The position numbers were made by a program, and so were the translations under genes. A stretch of DNA of 64,000 nt from an uncultured Paracoccaceae bacterium (GTDB lineage Bacteria > Pseudomonadota > Alphaproteobacteria > Rhodobacterales > Rhodobacteraceae): assembly GCA_947493335.1 (NCBI GenBank), contig CANLQO010000002.1:310001-374000 (forward strand), in the 5' to 3' direction. Below, piece after piece: positions 9,037-17,824 of the stretch. Position 1 is the first letter of the stretch. Each line of letters starts with the position of its first letter. A model generated the notes under the pieces. The model had not been told where the DNA came from and did no database searches. It saw only the letters and a list, made by a program, of their open reading frames with translations.

Positions 9037-9756
9037 TCACCGAACCCGGTTTTTGATACGACGCAAGAGTGGCATAAATGGGATGCGATCTATCCTTTTC
9101 GGCGGCGCAATGTCTGATTTGGAGGCCCGCTGTTCAATCAGTTGCGTAGATGAAATGAGCGTCGTCAGATGGGGGTGTGCCCGCCGAAACCAACTATAGG
9201 CGCCGTCGACATGCATCGGACCACCAGCGGCATCGCCAGCGGGACGATCCAACATTGCCCTGAAATAGGCAATCATCGGTTCGAGTGCTCGCGAATCAAT
9301 CAGCATGGCATGAGTTGTTTGCACGCTTACGTCCCAAGGCAAAATACGCCAATGGGTCGCGGCAGACGGAAGACCCGTGATCGGTTCCAAGATGCGGTGA
9401 CCAAGGTAGGCCAAGGACCAGCCAGCTCTTTCCACTTCGCCCAAAATCTCCCGCCAATTCGTGGCAAACAGCTCCGTCAATTGTGCATCATCTTCCAAAA
9501 GAAGGATGGCGCGATGTCCTGATGCCAATGCATCTTCCAAAATCCCCAGATGGCTCATAAAGCATCCCCGCGCACCGATCGAAGGGAATTGTCCGGCGTC
9601 ATCTGGTCGTACGGCCGGGAAGAACTGGATCAACGGATCGTCTTCGCCAAGACCAAATCGCGCCAGTTCAGCCAGCACTTCGCGCCGGCGGTCCGTACGG
9701 TTGATCAGATTGATAACATAAATCTTGTCCAACGACGCGGGTGGCAACAGATCCAT
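9037..9756 (-). CDS. Glycosyltransferase family 25 protein
   Basis: This 239-residue cytoplasmic protein has the hallmarks of the LPS/galactosyl GT25 family: the N-terminal YVINLINRTDRR, the block GARGCFMSHLGILEDAL, and the DXD-like LLLEDDAQL. The C-terminal part includes HVDGAYSWF. It would add a sugar to a surface glycan; the donor (often UDP-galactose in this family) cannot be read from sequence. It is divergent from the deacetylase gene, with 184-196 bases between, where a shared promoter region must lie. Confidence 0.88.
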   Translation of the reverse strand: MDLLPPASLDKIYVINLINRTDRRREVLAELARFGLGEDDPLIQFFPAVRPDDAGQFPSIGARGCFMSHLGILEDALASGHRAILLLEDDAQLTELFATNWREILGEVERAGWSLAYLGHRILEPITGLPSAATHWRILPWDVSVQTTHAMLIDSRALEPMIAYFRAMLDRPAGDAAGGPMHVDGAYSWFRRAHPHLTTLISSTQLIEQRASKSDIAPPKRIDRIPFMPLLRRIKNRVR

Positions 9757-9952
9757 CGCGACAATACCTTTTGTTCAGATCTTTGACCGGGGGCCCCAAT
9801 CATTCGTCTGCCATGACGGCAGAAGTCCTACCTCATCTTTATCTGGTCGCATTGATCGGTAAAAGCCTTTGACAAAGAATCGCTGCGATACGCCCACATG
9901 GATTACTTTGGCGTGACCCTCTTTGAAAACTTTGGGCTAGTTGCGGCACGGC

Positions 9953-10765
9953 ATGTCAGCTAATTCTGTCCAACATGACGACGGAGACATATCTCCGCGT
10001 CAGCGCTTGAAAAGGGCCAAAGGCAACGCGACGATGAAACGGAAAAGCGCCGGAACTATGCACACCTCGACCGCGACGGGTTTCACGCGTCCCGTCATTA
10101 TTCTGCACGGGATTGGAGATCCCAAGCGGACGCTGGAACCAGGGGAACAGACGTTCTGGCTGTCGAAGGAAGAATTCTTGACCGTGCTGGATCGGATTGT
10201 GGAGATGGGCAATGATGCTCCTCTGATTACTTTTGACGATGGCAACGCCTCTGATGTCGAAGTCGCGCTACCAGAGCTTGCGGCGCGAAAACTAAAGGCT
10301 GTGTTTTTTTTGCTGACCTCACGGATTGACACTCCTGGATCACTAGGTCGTTCTGATCTGGACTCCCTGATCAACATGGGTCACGAAATTGGGCTGCATG
10401 GGCATGCTCATATCGACTGGAGGGGACTATCACCGACCGAGAAAACTCAAGAATTCCAAGTTGCCCGAAACACCCTGTCAGAGCTTGCTGGTGTCGCAGT
10501 CACCGTCGCCGCCGCACCCTTCGGTCTTTACGATCGCCAAACGGTTCACGATTTGCGCGATCTCGGGTTTGCGGCGCTCTACACGAGTGATCGTGGTCTC
10601 GCACATCAAAGCGCATTTATTCGGCCGCGCAATTGCCTGGAAGGAGGCATGACGCAGACGCAGTTAGATGCTGCTTTGATGGGACGGGTCGGTGGCATAC
10701 GCAAGGTGCGTCGCATGTTTGGCATTGCCAGGAAACGACTGCTGCCGCTTCGGGTGTCGCCATGA
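9953..10765 (+). CDS. Polysaccharide deacetylase (NodB homology domain)
   Basis: The NodB motifs are clear: TFDDGNASD with the catalytic base and metal Asp pair, and HGHAHIDW with the metal histidines spaced H-x3-H-like. The beta strand AVFFLLTSRIDTPG and the final PFGLYDRQTV complete a short deacetylase domain. There is no signal peptide or membrane helix, so it may act in the cytoplasm, perhaps on a lipid-linked sugar. The start is uncertain: a TTG at 9941, ATG at 9953 (used here) and ATG at 10034 are all possible, and the NodB part begins after all of them. Its last codon overlaps the next gene (ATGA), so the two are translationally coupled. Confidence 0.88.
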   Translation: MSANSVQHDDGDISPRQRLKRAKGNATMKRKSAGTMHTSTATGFTRPVIILHGIGDPKRTLEPGEQTFWLSKEEFLTVLDRIVEMGNDAPLITFDDGNASDVEVALPELAARKLKAVFFLLTSRIDTPGSLGRSDLDSLINMGHEIGLHGHAHIDWRGLSPTEKTQEFQVARNTLSELAGVAVTVAAAPFGLYDRQTVHDLRDLGFAALYTSDRGLAHQSAFIRPRNCLEGGMTQTQLDAALMGRVGGIRKVRRMFGIARKRLLPLRVSP

Positions 10766-11607
10766 TTTCTGTGATCATCCCTTCGAACAATGAAGAAGGT
10801 TATATCGGAACCTGCCTTGACCTGATCTTGGGCTCCCGTGCACCCGAAGGATCGTTCGCCCTCTCCGGCATGCAGGTTATTGTTGTTGCTAATGGCTGCA
10901 AGGACGCAACCGCAGAAGAGGCCTTGGCGCGCAAAGGCGCCTTCGTGGAAAATGGATGGGCACTGGACGTCCTCGATCTGAATGAGGGCAGTAAGATAAT
11001 TGCTCTGAACGCTGGTGATGCCGCCGCTTTGCACAACAGGCGCGTCTACATCGATGCCGATATTCACGTCACACCCGACTTGATTGCACAGATCTCTGAA
11101 ACATTGGATCGGCCCGAGCCCGCATATGCAGGAGGACGCCCTCAGATTCGGCGGGCGCACACTTTTGTGTCAGAGCGCTACGCCCGATTTTGGGAGCGTT
11201 TGCCCTTCATGGCGACCGGTGTTCCAGGCTGTGGCGTCTATGGCGTCAACGCAGCGGGACGTGCTCGGTGGAATGATTTTCCCATGGTCATCGCGGACGA
11301 TTCTTTTGTCCGGCACCACTTTCGACCACATGAGATGTACGGAGTCCCTGCGACCTACTCTTGGCCCATCACCGAGGGTTTTGGGAATCTTGTCCGCGTG
11401 CGCAGGCGTCAAGATCAGGGATTGGAAGAGATCAGAAAACTGCGTCCCGATCTTGCAAATGATATGGAGCGGACCGCTCCGACAACCGCGGAGAAGCTGC
11501 ACCTGCTGGTCCGTGATCCGATTGGATTTATGATTTACGCGACGGTGGCGCTGACTGTTCGGCTGCCGATCTTTCAAAATCGTGCCACTTGGGAACGAGG
11601 GCGCTAA
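10762..11607 (+). CDS. Glycosyltransferase family 2
   Basis: This is a 281-residue GT-A glycosyltransferase. It begins MISVIIPSNNEEGYIGTCL and has the DXD-type motif VYIDADIHV near residue 95, then a second half with VIADDSFVR. The start ATG overlaps the deacetylase stop by four bases (ATGA), which fixes it; in-frame starts further upstream lie inside the deacetylase. It probably transfers a sugar onto the growing repeat unit. The 3' end overlaps the convergent GT4 gene by the four bases CTAA. Confidence 0.92.
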   Translation: MISVIIPSNNEEGYIGTCLDLILGSRAPEGSFALSGMQVIVVANGCKDATAEEALARKGAFVENGWALDVLDLNEGSKIIALNAGDAAALHNRRVYIDADIHVTPDLIAQISETLDRPEPAYAGGRPQIRRAHTFVSERYARFWERLPFMATGVPGCGVYGVNAAGRARWNDFPMVIADDSFVRHHFRPHEMYGVPATYSWPITEGFGNLVRVRRRQDQGLEEIRKLRPDLANDMERTAPTTAEKLHLLVRDPIGFMIYATVALTVRLPIFQNRATWERGR

Positions 11608-12857
11608 TCCGGCAAATCGTCTGGCCGTAATTTGCTGCCACCTTCGCCGTCGAAGAGCGCTTTAAGCCAAGCAGCTTCGGCATGGATATCAAATTCGTTC
11701 AGGACTTTGCTGCGGCCCGCTTCGCCGATTTCACGCAGCCCGTTGGGGCTTTGTGCCAATCGGACCATTGCGTTCGCCAATTCGTCGACGTCTCCAGGGG
11801 CAACAAGCTCTCCGGAAACACCATGATCGACCAATTCGGATACGCCGCCAACACGGGTTGCGATCACTGGGCGACGTGACGCCATCGCCTCCATCAAAGC
11901 GACCGGAACCCCCTCGGCAAAGGAGGGCAGAACAAGCACGTCAGACGCGGCTAGGGTCTTTGCCACCTCGGATTGCGAACGATACCCTAAGACATCGATT
12001 CCACCGATACGTTGCCCGGTCGCTTCAACCCATCCTCTGTCTTCACCATCGCCAATGATTGACAGGGTAATGTCGGGGACATTGACACGTGCCTTTTCGA
12101 ATGCCTCGAGCAGCACCCGAAGACCCTTCACCGGGTCCAGCCGCCCAACGAAAATGAAACGTGTTCCCTTTCGGTCCCCGATGGGTGCAACATCGTAACG
12201 CGCAGGATCAATCCCACAGTGAACAATACGCAATTTGTGCCAGTCCTCGGGACTTGAGAACAGCATGACTTGACTTCGCGCGAAGTAGCTTATGCAGATC
12301 ACGCGTTTGGCGCGCGCAACTTTTTCACCGAGAGACCAACTTTCGGGGGAAAAGAACTCGGTTGGGCCATGAATTGTGAAGCTGTAGGGGACCCCGCTTA
12401 GCGCCGAAGTGAGCATCGCAACAGTCGCGCTGCTGTCAGCAAAGTGGTTGTGGATGTGGGTCGCCCCTTGGCGTTGCAGGTGCCGTGCAAGCAGGCCCGC
12501 TTCCAGAAAATAGAAAAACTGCCAGATGAACCCACGCAGACCTGGCCGGTTTGTGCGCAATGAAAGTACCAACGCCTGCAACCAGCGACCCGGGCCTTGC
12601 GTCAAGAGACTGAGGTGAGCAGCCAACAGGCGAAACGGGTTCTTGGCCTGCGCGAGGATATAATAGGTCTCTTCTTGTGCTTTTTCCTCTTCCTCACCTA
12701 TGATTTCTTGTTCTGCAGGACGCCTGACAGATGCGATTATGATATCGGCTCCTTGCAAGCGAAGGGCCGCGATTTCGCGCTGGATAAATGTGTGTGATGC
12801 CAGCGGATAGACACCGGTGAGATAGGCGATGCGATTGGGAGAGCGTTGTGTTGTCAT
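11604..12857 (-). CDS. Glycosyltransferase family 4
   Basis: This is a 417-residue GT-B enzyme. The N-domain has YLTGVYPLASHTFIQREIAAL, typical of colanic-acid WcaL/EpsD-like transferases; then HIHNHFADSSATVAML; the C-domain has RFIFVGRLDPVKG and the nucleotide-sugar clamp LPSFAEGVPVALMEAMA. No membrane segment stands out, so it is a cytoplasmic or peripheral enzyme. The epimerase gene lies upstream on the same strand after a 166-base gap in which I see no gene. Confidence 0.92.
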   Translation of the reverse strand: MTTQRSPNRIAYLTGVYPLASHTFIQREIAALRLQGADIIIASVRRPAEQEIIGEEEEKAQEETYYILAQAKNPFRLLAAHLSLLTQGPGRWLQALVLSLRTNRPGLRGFIWQFFYFLEAGLLARHLQRQGATHIHNHFADSSATVAMLTSALSGVPYSFTIHGPTEFFSPESWSLGEKVARAKRVICISYFARSQVMLFSSPEDWHKLRIVHCGIDPARYDVAPIGDRKGTRFIFVGRLDPVKGLRVLLEAFEKARVNVPDITLSIIGDGEDRGWVEATGQRIGGIDVLGYRSQSEVAKTLAASDVLVLPSFAEGVPVALMEAMASRRPVIATRVGGVSELVDHGVSGELVAPGDVDELANAMVRLAQSPNGLREIGEAGRSKVLNEFDIHAEAAWLKALFDGEGGSKLRPDDLPD

Positions 12858-13023
12858 TCTGGTTCTTTGGTCTCACTCCACGGCACATCGGTCAAGGGAT
12901 GGACCACAAATGCGTCTGCACCAGAGTAGGCCGTTTGCGGCACGTTTGGCTGCGGAAATGTACGTTTTGGATTTCTTTGATGGCGGATCAAAATGTCGAG
13001 CGGAAAAACCACAAAACCCTGAA

Positions 13024-14037
13024 CTACTTGTCGTAATAATCGCGAAACCATGCGACAAATTCCGCGATGCCATCGTTGATATCCGTCTGCGGCCGAAACC
13101 CCGTAAGCTTGGCCAATAGTTCCGTATTGGCCCATGTCTCGGGGACATCGCCCATTTGCATCTCCATATAGTTCCGCATCGCCGGCTGCCCTACACATTT
13201 TTCGATGGCCTCGACAAAATCCAAGAGCCTCACTTTGTCCGCGTTCCCTATGTTCACAACCCGGTAGGGTGCCACGGGCGACAAGCTGTCCCAATCTGGA
13301 AGCTCTGCATCAGCTTGCGGGCGAACGGGAGCCACATCGACCAGCAGTCGTATGCCGCGCACAAGATCATCTACATGAGTGAAGTCACGGAACATTTCGC
13401 CACGATTGTAGATATCAATCGGCCGCCCATCGATGATTGCGTCGACGAACTTATAAAGCGCAAGATCGGGCCGACCCCAGGGTCCGTAGACCGTGAAGAA
13501 CCGGAACATCGTCGTCGGCAAATTCCAAAGGTGCGCATAAGAATGCGCCATGCTTTCGTTGGCTTTCTTAGTTGCCGCGTAGATCGTCAACTGGTGGTCG
13601 GCTTTCTCTGTTTCATTGAACGGCATTTGCGTGTTGGCGCCATAGACGGACGATGTTGACGCCATAAGCAGGTGCGCGACTTCATGCCTTCGCGCTGCCT
13701 CCATCACGTTGAAGGTGCCGACCACATTGCTGTCAATATAGGAACGTGGATCTTCCAGGCTGTAGCGTACACCGGCCTGACCAGCGAGATGGACGATCAC
13801 CTCGGGGCGAAATTCATCGATCACCCGATCTAGCAAGACGTGGTTTTCTAATCTGCCCTCTGTCGCCGCGAATTCATTGGATTGCAACAACATAGCATGG
13901 CGCCGTTCCTTGAGCGCGACGTCGTAGTAATCGGTCATGCCATCGAAGCCATGAACGACAAAACCTTCTTCCAGCAACTTCTTTGCCAGATGAAACCCGA
14001 TGAAACCGGCCGTTCCGGTCACGAAGATACGTCGCAC
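13024..14037 (-). CDS. NAD-dependent epimerase, UDP-glucuronate 4-epimerase type
   Basis: This is a short-chain-fold sugar nucleotide epimerase of about 337 residues. The Rossmann motif is FVTGTAGFIGFHLA, followed by GFDGMTDYYDVALKERR, the sequence typical of UDP-glucuronate 4-epimerases (Cap1J/LspL type). The catalytic Ser-Tyr-Lys set is in ASTSSVYG and YAATKKANE, also diagnostic of that subgroup. It would turn the Ugd product into UDP-galacturonate. The start is either TTG 14040 or GTG 14037; both follow an AGGAG box, and the GTG is used here. 125 bases separate it from the upstream sugar dehydrogenase gene. Confidence 0.92.
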   Translation of the reverse strand: MRRIFVTGTAGFIGFHLAKKLLEEGFVVHGFDGMTDYYDVALKERRHAMLLQSNEFAATEGRLENHVLLDRVIDEFRPEVIVHLAGQAGVRYSLEDPRSYIDSNVVGTFNVMEAARRHEVAHLLMASTSSVYGANTQMPFNETEKADHQLTIYAATKKANESMAHSYAHLWNLPTTMFRFFTVYGPWGRPDLALYKFVDAIIDGRPIDIYNRGEMFRDFTHVDDLVRGIRLLVDVAPVRPQADAELPDWDSLSPVAPYRVVNIGNADKVRLLDFVEAIEKCVGQPAMRNYMEMQMGDVPETWANTELLAKLTGFRPQTDINDGIAEFVAWFRDYYDK

Positions 14038-14165
14038 CAAAAAGTTCTCCTAGATTTGGGCATCTGACCCTTCGAAACCCATCTACCCTGAGACGCGGGA
14101 ACAATCACGTGCGCAATTGGCGACCATTTGCTCCACCACTTCGTGGCCCGGCAATCGATTTCCCG

Positions 14166-15602
14166 TCACCGGTCCAAAGTGACGATGGCGATCGTCCCGA
14201 ATTCGTAGGAGTCGCCTTCAAGAAATAGGGCATAACGATTGCCGTCAGGCAATTGGATCATGTCACGCACTCGATCATCGAGGACAATCCGCTCACGGGC
14301 GATGATTTTGAAATTCTTATCAAAATCGAAAATGTGAAGAGACTCATCACCTTCGCGGTAGTCAAATCCCATCGTCCCCAACATCAGGCTATAGCGGTCA
14401 GGATCCCGCGGATCAGGCCCCATTGGCAAAAGCTGAGTTGGGCTTATCGACAGTTCAAAATGCATTTCTGGTTCGAGGAAGCCAAACTCTTCATGGGACT
14501 TGTGAAGGGGTGCCTTGTCGTAAAGGCTTTGCGCCGTGCTATAGTGTTCGCCATAGGAAGAGACCGGCCAACCAAAGTTCTCTGGCTCGCCCTGCGGTTT
14601 CCGGTTGACGTTGATTTCGTCCCCCCCCTCAGGCCCGTGCTCTGAAATGAACGTCACGTTCGCTGCCGCATCATGGTACATGCCCTGTGGATTTCGGTGT
14701 CCCATCGACTGAACCTCAAAAGTCCCAGTCACAAGGTCAATGTCCAATATCTTGCCAAAAAAGCTCTCCGGGTCTTGTGCAAGGTCCCGGTACCGCATCT
14801 CACCGGTGGAAAACATCAGCCGGTTGGGGCCGATAAGTTGCATACGGCCGCCGCTTTGATTGCCAGAGAATTCACCGTAGTCATTCTCGATCTCGACACA
14901 TTCGTCAGGCACGAAAATGTCACTGAACTTCAGGTCATCATCGGTGATGTCCGCGGCCGTGATGGCCAATGTGATGCATCCGGGGCGCAAGGATTTTGTG
15001 TAGGACAGAAGCAGTTGGTCACCCACCACCAATGCATCTTTGATGCTTAGTTCGCTGAGTTCATAGAATTCGGGGTTCTCGATCAGACTAAGTAGATTGG
15101 TATCCCGTGACACCATCGAAAAGCTATCGCCCTCAATATCCGTCAAAGGCACATGCCCGACCGTGCCTTTTGCAGTGATCAGCCATAAATTACCGCTATG
15201 TGTCTCCAGATAGGCGCGGCGGCCAAAGTAGTCGAGCGGCACAAACGGAGTCTCATAACTAATCACCTCGAACACATCTTTGTTGGTCCGCTTTTCTTCG
15301 CTGCCCACGAACGTGAAAGGCATCGCCCTTGGTAGGTTTGGGTTGTTGCGCAGGGCCACTTCGAAAAGTTGTTGAACATCGTCCAACTGTTCTATCCGGC
15401 GTTCAAGGTCGGCCTTCTGCTGTTCCAGTTCGCGTTTGGTTTGGAATACAAAGATCGTATCTTTCAGCCGACGCTTGGTTTCGTCGCCGATCAGATGACT
15501 GAAAGATGCGTAAAGCCTGTTCTCATAAGCATATGAACCAACCCAAATCAGACCGCCAATAATGACAACTGGCAAAACTCCGATCCAAAAAATGCGCTTC
15601 AT
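14166..15602 (-). CDS. Membrane-anchored PQQ-type sugar dehydrogenase-like protein
   Basis: The protein has 478 residues. An uncleaved N-terminal helix (about 5-24) is followed by a coiled coil (about 40-75, TKRELEQQKADLERRIEQL) and a beta-propeller domain. The late part has the soluble glucose/aldose dehydrogenase signature: GKILDIDLVTG, GHRNPQGMYHD, EHGPEGGDEIN and NFGWPVSSYGEHY. It should sit outside the inner membrane. Whether it still binds PQQ and oxidises a sugar is not certain, because the first half of the propeller is divergent. Its place between sugar nucleotide genes suggests a role on the polymer or its sugars. It is divergent from the polyprenyl-arabinose-type operon. Confidence 0.82.
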   Translation of the reverse strand: MKRIFWIGVLPVVIIGGLIWVGSYAYENRLYASFSHLIGDETKRRLKDTIFVFQTKRELEQQKADLERRIEQLDDVQQLFEVALRNNPNLPRAMPFTFVGSEEKRTNKDVFEVISYETPFVPLDYFGRRAYLETHSGNLWLITAKGTVGHVPLTDIEGDSFSMVSRDTNLLSLIENPEFYELSELSIKDALVVGDQLLLSYTKSLRPGCITLAITAADITDDDLKFSDIFVPDECVEIENDYGEFSGNQSGGRMQLIGPNRLMFSTGEMRYRDLAQDPESFFGKILDIDLVTGTFEVQSMGHRNPQGMYHDAAANVTFISEHGPEGGDEINVNRKPQGEPENFGWPVSSYGEHYSTAQSLYDKAPLHKSHEEFGFLEPEMHFELSISPTQLLPMGPDPRDPDRYSLMLGTMGFDYREGDESLHIFDFDKNFKIIARERIVLDDRVRDMIQLPDGNRYALFLEGDSYEFGTIAIVTLDR

Positions 15603-15968
15603 ATCGCCGATCCAGTGCTATAACTCAAATTAGGGTATCCCATGAAATCTTCGCTTGGTGAAATCATCCCACACAGCGTCGACGCCGTGCCGGCATACTG
15701 CTGCATCATAAGGCACGACAATCCCCAGACTGCCAATCCACGCAAAGAAAAATTCCTCGACAATAGCTGAATGGTCGCAGCACTGCTAACACTCCAAGGT
15801 ATCAAAAACCAAATTTACATTAATCACACAATTTCGGGCTGAATCGCCATGTTGCTGGCAAATTCCTCGTTTCGGTGCTAAGCCGCTGACATTATAGAGG
15901 TTTCGGCCACGCCACGATGGCGTTAAGAACATTCTTTTTGCAACGCCCATGCGAGAGAAGAACACGAT
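15603..15968. other. Divergent intergenic region
   Basis: This stretch of 366 bases lies between the leftward sugar dehydrogenase gene and the rightward HAD-UbiA gene and must hold promoters for both. An AT-richer part with CATTATAG (about 15889-15897) lies about 75 bases before the HAD-UbiA start and could be a -10 box, but no matching -35 box stands out. I see no convincing gene in it. Confidence 0.4.
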
Positions 15969-17405
15969 TTGAACGAGCCATCGGAAAACCCTGACGTCCT
16001 TGCGGTCGATCTTGACGGGACGCTGCTACGTAGCGATATGCTGCATGAAAGCTTGTGGTCCGCCTTTGGCCGTGATTGGCGCATGCCTTTAACCGCAGCG
16101 TTGGCGCTGCGAAACGGGAAACCAGAACTGAAAAGAGTCCTGAGCGAACAAGCTCAAATTGATGTCTCGACCTTGCCATTCGATGAAGACGTCATCGCTC
16201 TTTTGCAGGAACGCAGGCAGAATGGGCAGAAGATTGTCCTTGTGACCGCAACCCACCAGCAACTTGCAAATCAGGTTGCCGCGCATCTCGGTCTCTTTGA
16301 TGAGGTGCATGGGTCAAACGGCCAAACCAACCTCAAAGGCAAAGCCAAAGCCGAATTCCTGATCGAACGATACGGCGTCGGAGGATACGAATATTTCGGG
16401 GATTCTGCCGCCGATTTACCGGTCTGGGCGGCCGCCAAGCAAGGTATCGCAGTGAACGCGTCCCAGAAGGTGCGGAGCCAAACAGCGAAATTGGATGTGA
16501 CGGTCACTCAAATCACGACCAGCAATGGGCTTCCCTACGATTATGCCCGTGCACTGCGACCGCACCAGTGGCTTAAGAACATTCTGGTGTTTCTACCGAT
16601 GTTGGCGGGTCATCAACTAACATGGGCTACATTCTTCGCAAGCCTGATGGCATTCTTTGCATTTTCGTTTGTGGCGTCCAGCGTTTATGTCCTCAATGAC
16701 TTGCTGGATCTCCGCGCCGATAGGTCACATCCGCGCAAGCGACACAGACCATTCGCAGCTGGCGATCTGCCAATTGCTCATGGGGGTTATATGGCCATTG
16801 GGCTCTTGCTGGCAGGCATAGCCCTTTCGATCTGGATTGGCGGTCTCTTCTTATTGGTGATGCTGACCTACTATTTTGCGACGTTGGCCTACTCCGTCGG
16901 GCTGAAGCGCCGGGCAATTGTCGACATCTGTGTTTTGGCAGGGCTTTATACATTGCGTATTGTGGCAGGCGGCGCCGCAACGGGCATACCACTGTCGGTC
17001 TGGTTACTGGCCTTTTCGATCTTCTTTTTCTTTGCAATGGCGGCGATTAAGAGGCAGGCCGAACTCGTGGACATGGCCGCGCGCGGCAAGCTCGAAGCAA
17101 GCGGTCGCGGCTACAGTGTCGATGACCTTCAGATCATCTCGATGATGGCAGTGGGCGCCGGTTATGTCTCGGTGATGGTCATGATGCTTTACGTCAATTC
17201 CCCTTCGGTGGTCGAGCTTTACAAGAACCCCACGATGCTGTGGGGTATCTGTTGCGTTTTGCTTTATTGGATCAGCCGGATCGTAATCGTGACCCACCGC
17301 GGACATATGCATGACGATCCGGTTGTCTTCGCTGCCAAGGATCGGATCAGCCAGTTTTGTCTTGTCATCATGATGGTCTTTGCGCTTGCGGGGGCCGTCA
17401 TTTGA
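15969..17405 (+). CDS. HAD phosphatase-UbiA prenyltransferase fusion (polyprenyl-phosphate phosphoribosyltransferase type)
   Basis: This 478-residue fusion starts at a TTG preceded by GAGAGAAG. Residues 1-185 are a HAD domain (DLDGTLLRSD with both catalytic Asp, then LVTATHQQ and GDSAADLPVWAAA). Residues about 190-478 are a UbiA-type membrane domain with eight or so helices. The NDxxDxxxD motif appears as LNDLLDLRAD, followed by SHPRKRHRPFAAGDLP, the pattern of the mycobacterial enzyme (Rv3806c) that joins phosphoribosyl pyrophosphate to decaprenyl phosphate. KRQAELVDM matches the second motif region. I infer that the HAD half removes the 5-phosphate, so one protein would make polyprenyl-phosphoryl-ribose. 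It heads an operon with GtrA, DprE1-like and DprE2-like genes. Confidence 0.9.
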   Translation: MNEPSENPDVLAVDLDGTLLRSDMLHESLWSAFGRDWRMPLTAALALRNGKPELKRVLSEQAQIDVSTLPFDEDVIALLQERRQNGQKIVLVTATHQQLANQVAAHLGLFDEVHGSNGQTNLKGKAKAEFLIERYGVGGYEYFGDSAADLPVWAAAKQGIAVNASQKVRSQTAKLDVTVTQITTSNGLPYDYARALRPHQWLKNILVFLPMLAGHQLTWATFFASLMAFFAFSFVASSVYVLNDLLDLRADRSHPRKRHRPFAAGDLPIAHGGYMAIGLLLAGIALSIWIGGLFLLVMLTYYFATLAYSVGLKRRAIVDICVLAGLYTLRIVAGGAATGIPLSVWLLAFSIFFFFAMAAIKRQAELVDMAARGKLEASGRGYSVDDLQIISMMAVGAGYVSVMVMMLYVNSPSVVELYKNPTMLWGICCVLLYWISRIVIVTHRGHMHDDPVVFAAKDRISQFCLVIMMVFALAGAVI

Positions 17406-17422
17406 CCCTGCAGGTGCTGGTC

Positions 17423-17824
17423 ATGCGGTATGCGCTTTTCGCCATACTCGCCATCGTCGCCAATCTTGCGGTACAGAGGCTTGTGTTCTTGGGCGGGTCC
17501 ACAACCGCTTGGTTCCTTGCCGCCATCGCATGCGGCACGTTGGTCGGCCTCGTCGTCAAGTACATGCTCGATAAGCGATGGATTTTTGCGGACCAAAGCA
17601 CCGGGTTAAAGTCACATGGCAAGAAATTCTCGCTTTACACAGCGATGGGCTTAATCACCACAGCAATCTTCTGGGGCGCAGAGGCGGCTTTTTGGCTGAT
17701 CTGGAAGACCGAGTTCATGCGCGAGGTCGGCGCGGTTCTGGGCCTGACAATCGGATACGTGATCAAATACAATCTTGACCGACGCTTCGTCTTCAATGAC
17801 CCGGAACCGGAGGGCATGTCATGA
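17423..17824 (+). CDS. GtrA family small membrane protein
   Basis: This 133-residue protein has four membrane helices in GtrA order: an N-terminal helix (MRYALFAILAIVANLAVQ), then LVGLVVKYMLDKRWIF, TAMGLITTAIFWGAEAAFWL and VLGLTIGYVIKYNLDRRFVF. The paired KY.(L/N)D.R(W/F).F repeats are the GtrA signature. The ATG at 17423 is used; a TTG at 17402 overlapping the previous stop (TTGA) is an alternative. GtrA proteins take part in moving polyprenyl-phosphate sugars across the membrane. Mycobacterial Rv3789, the GtrA protein next to dprE1-dprE2, holds the same position, which supports a role with the arabinose-type lipid. Confidence 0.88.
   Translation: MRYALFAILAIVANLAVQRLVFLGGSTTAWFLAAIACGTLVGLVVKYMLDKRWIFADQSTGLKSHGKKFSLYTAMGLITTAIFWGAEAAFWLIWKTEFMREVGAVLGLTIGYVIKYNLDRRFVFNDPEPEGMS

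Noticed and set aside
12854-13294. Minus-strand frame of 146 codons covering the gap between GT4 and the epimerase
   Set aside because: Most of it is a shifted frame of the epimerase 3' end, and the gap part shows no domain.
15599-15805. Minus-strand frame of 68 codons ahead of the sugar dehydrogenase gene
   Set aside because: Short, no ribosome site and no domain; it lies in the divergent promoter region.
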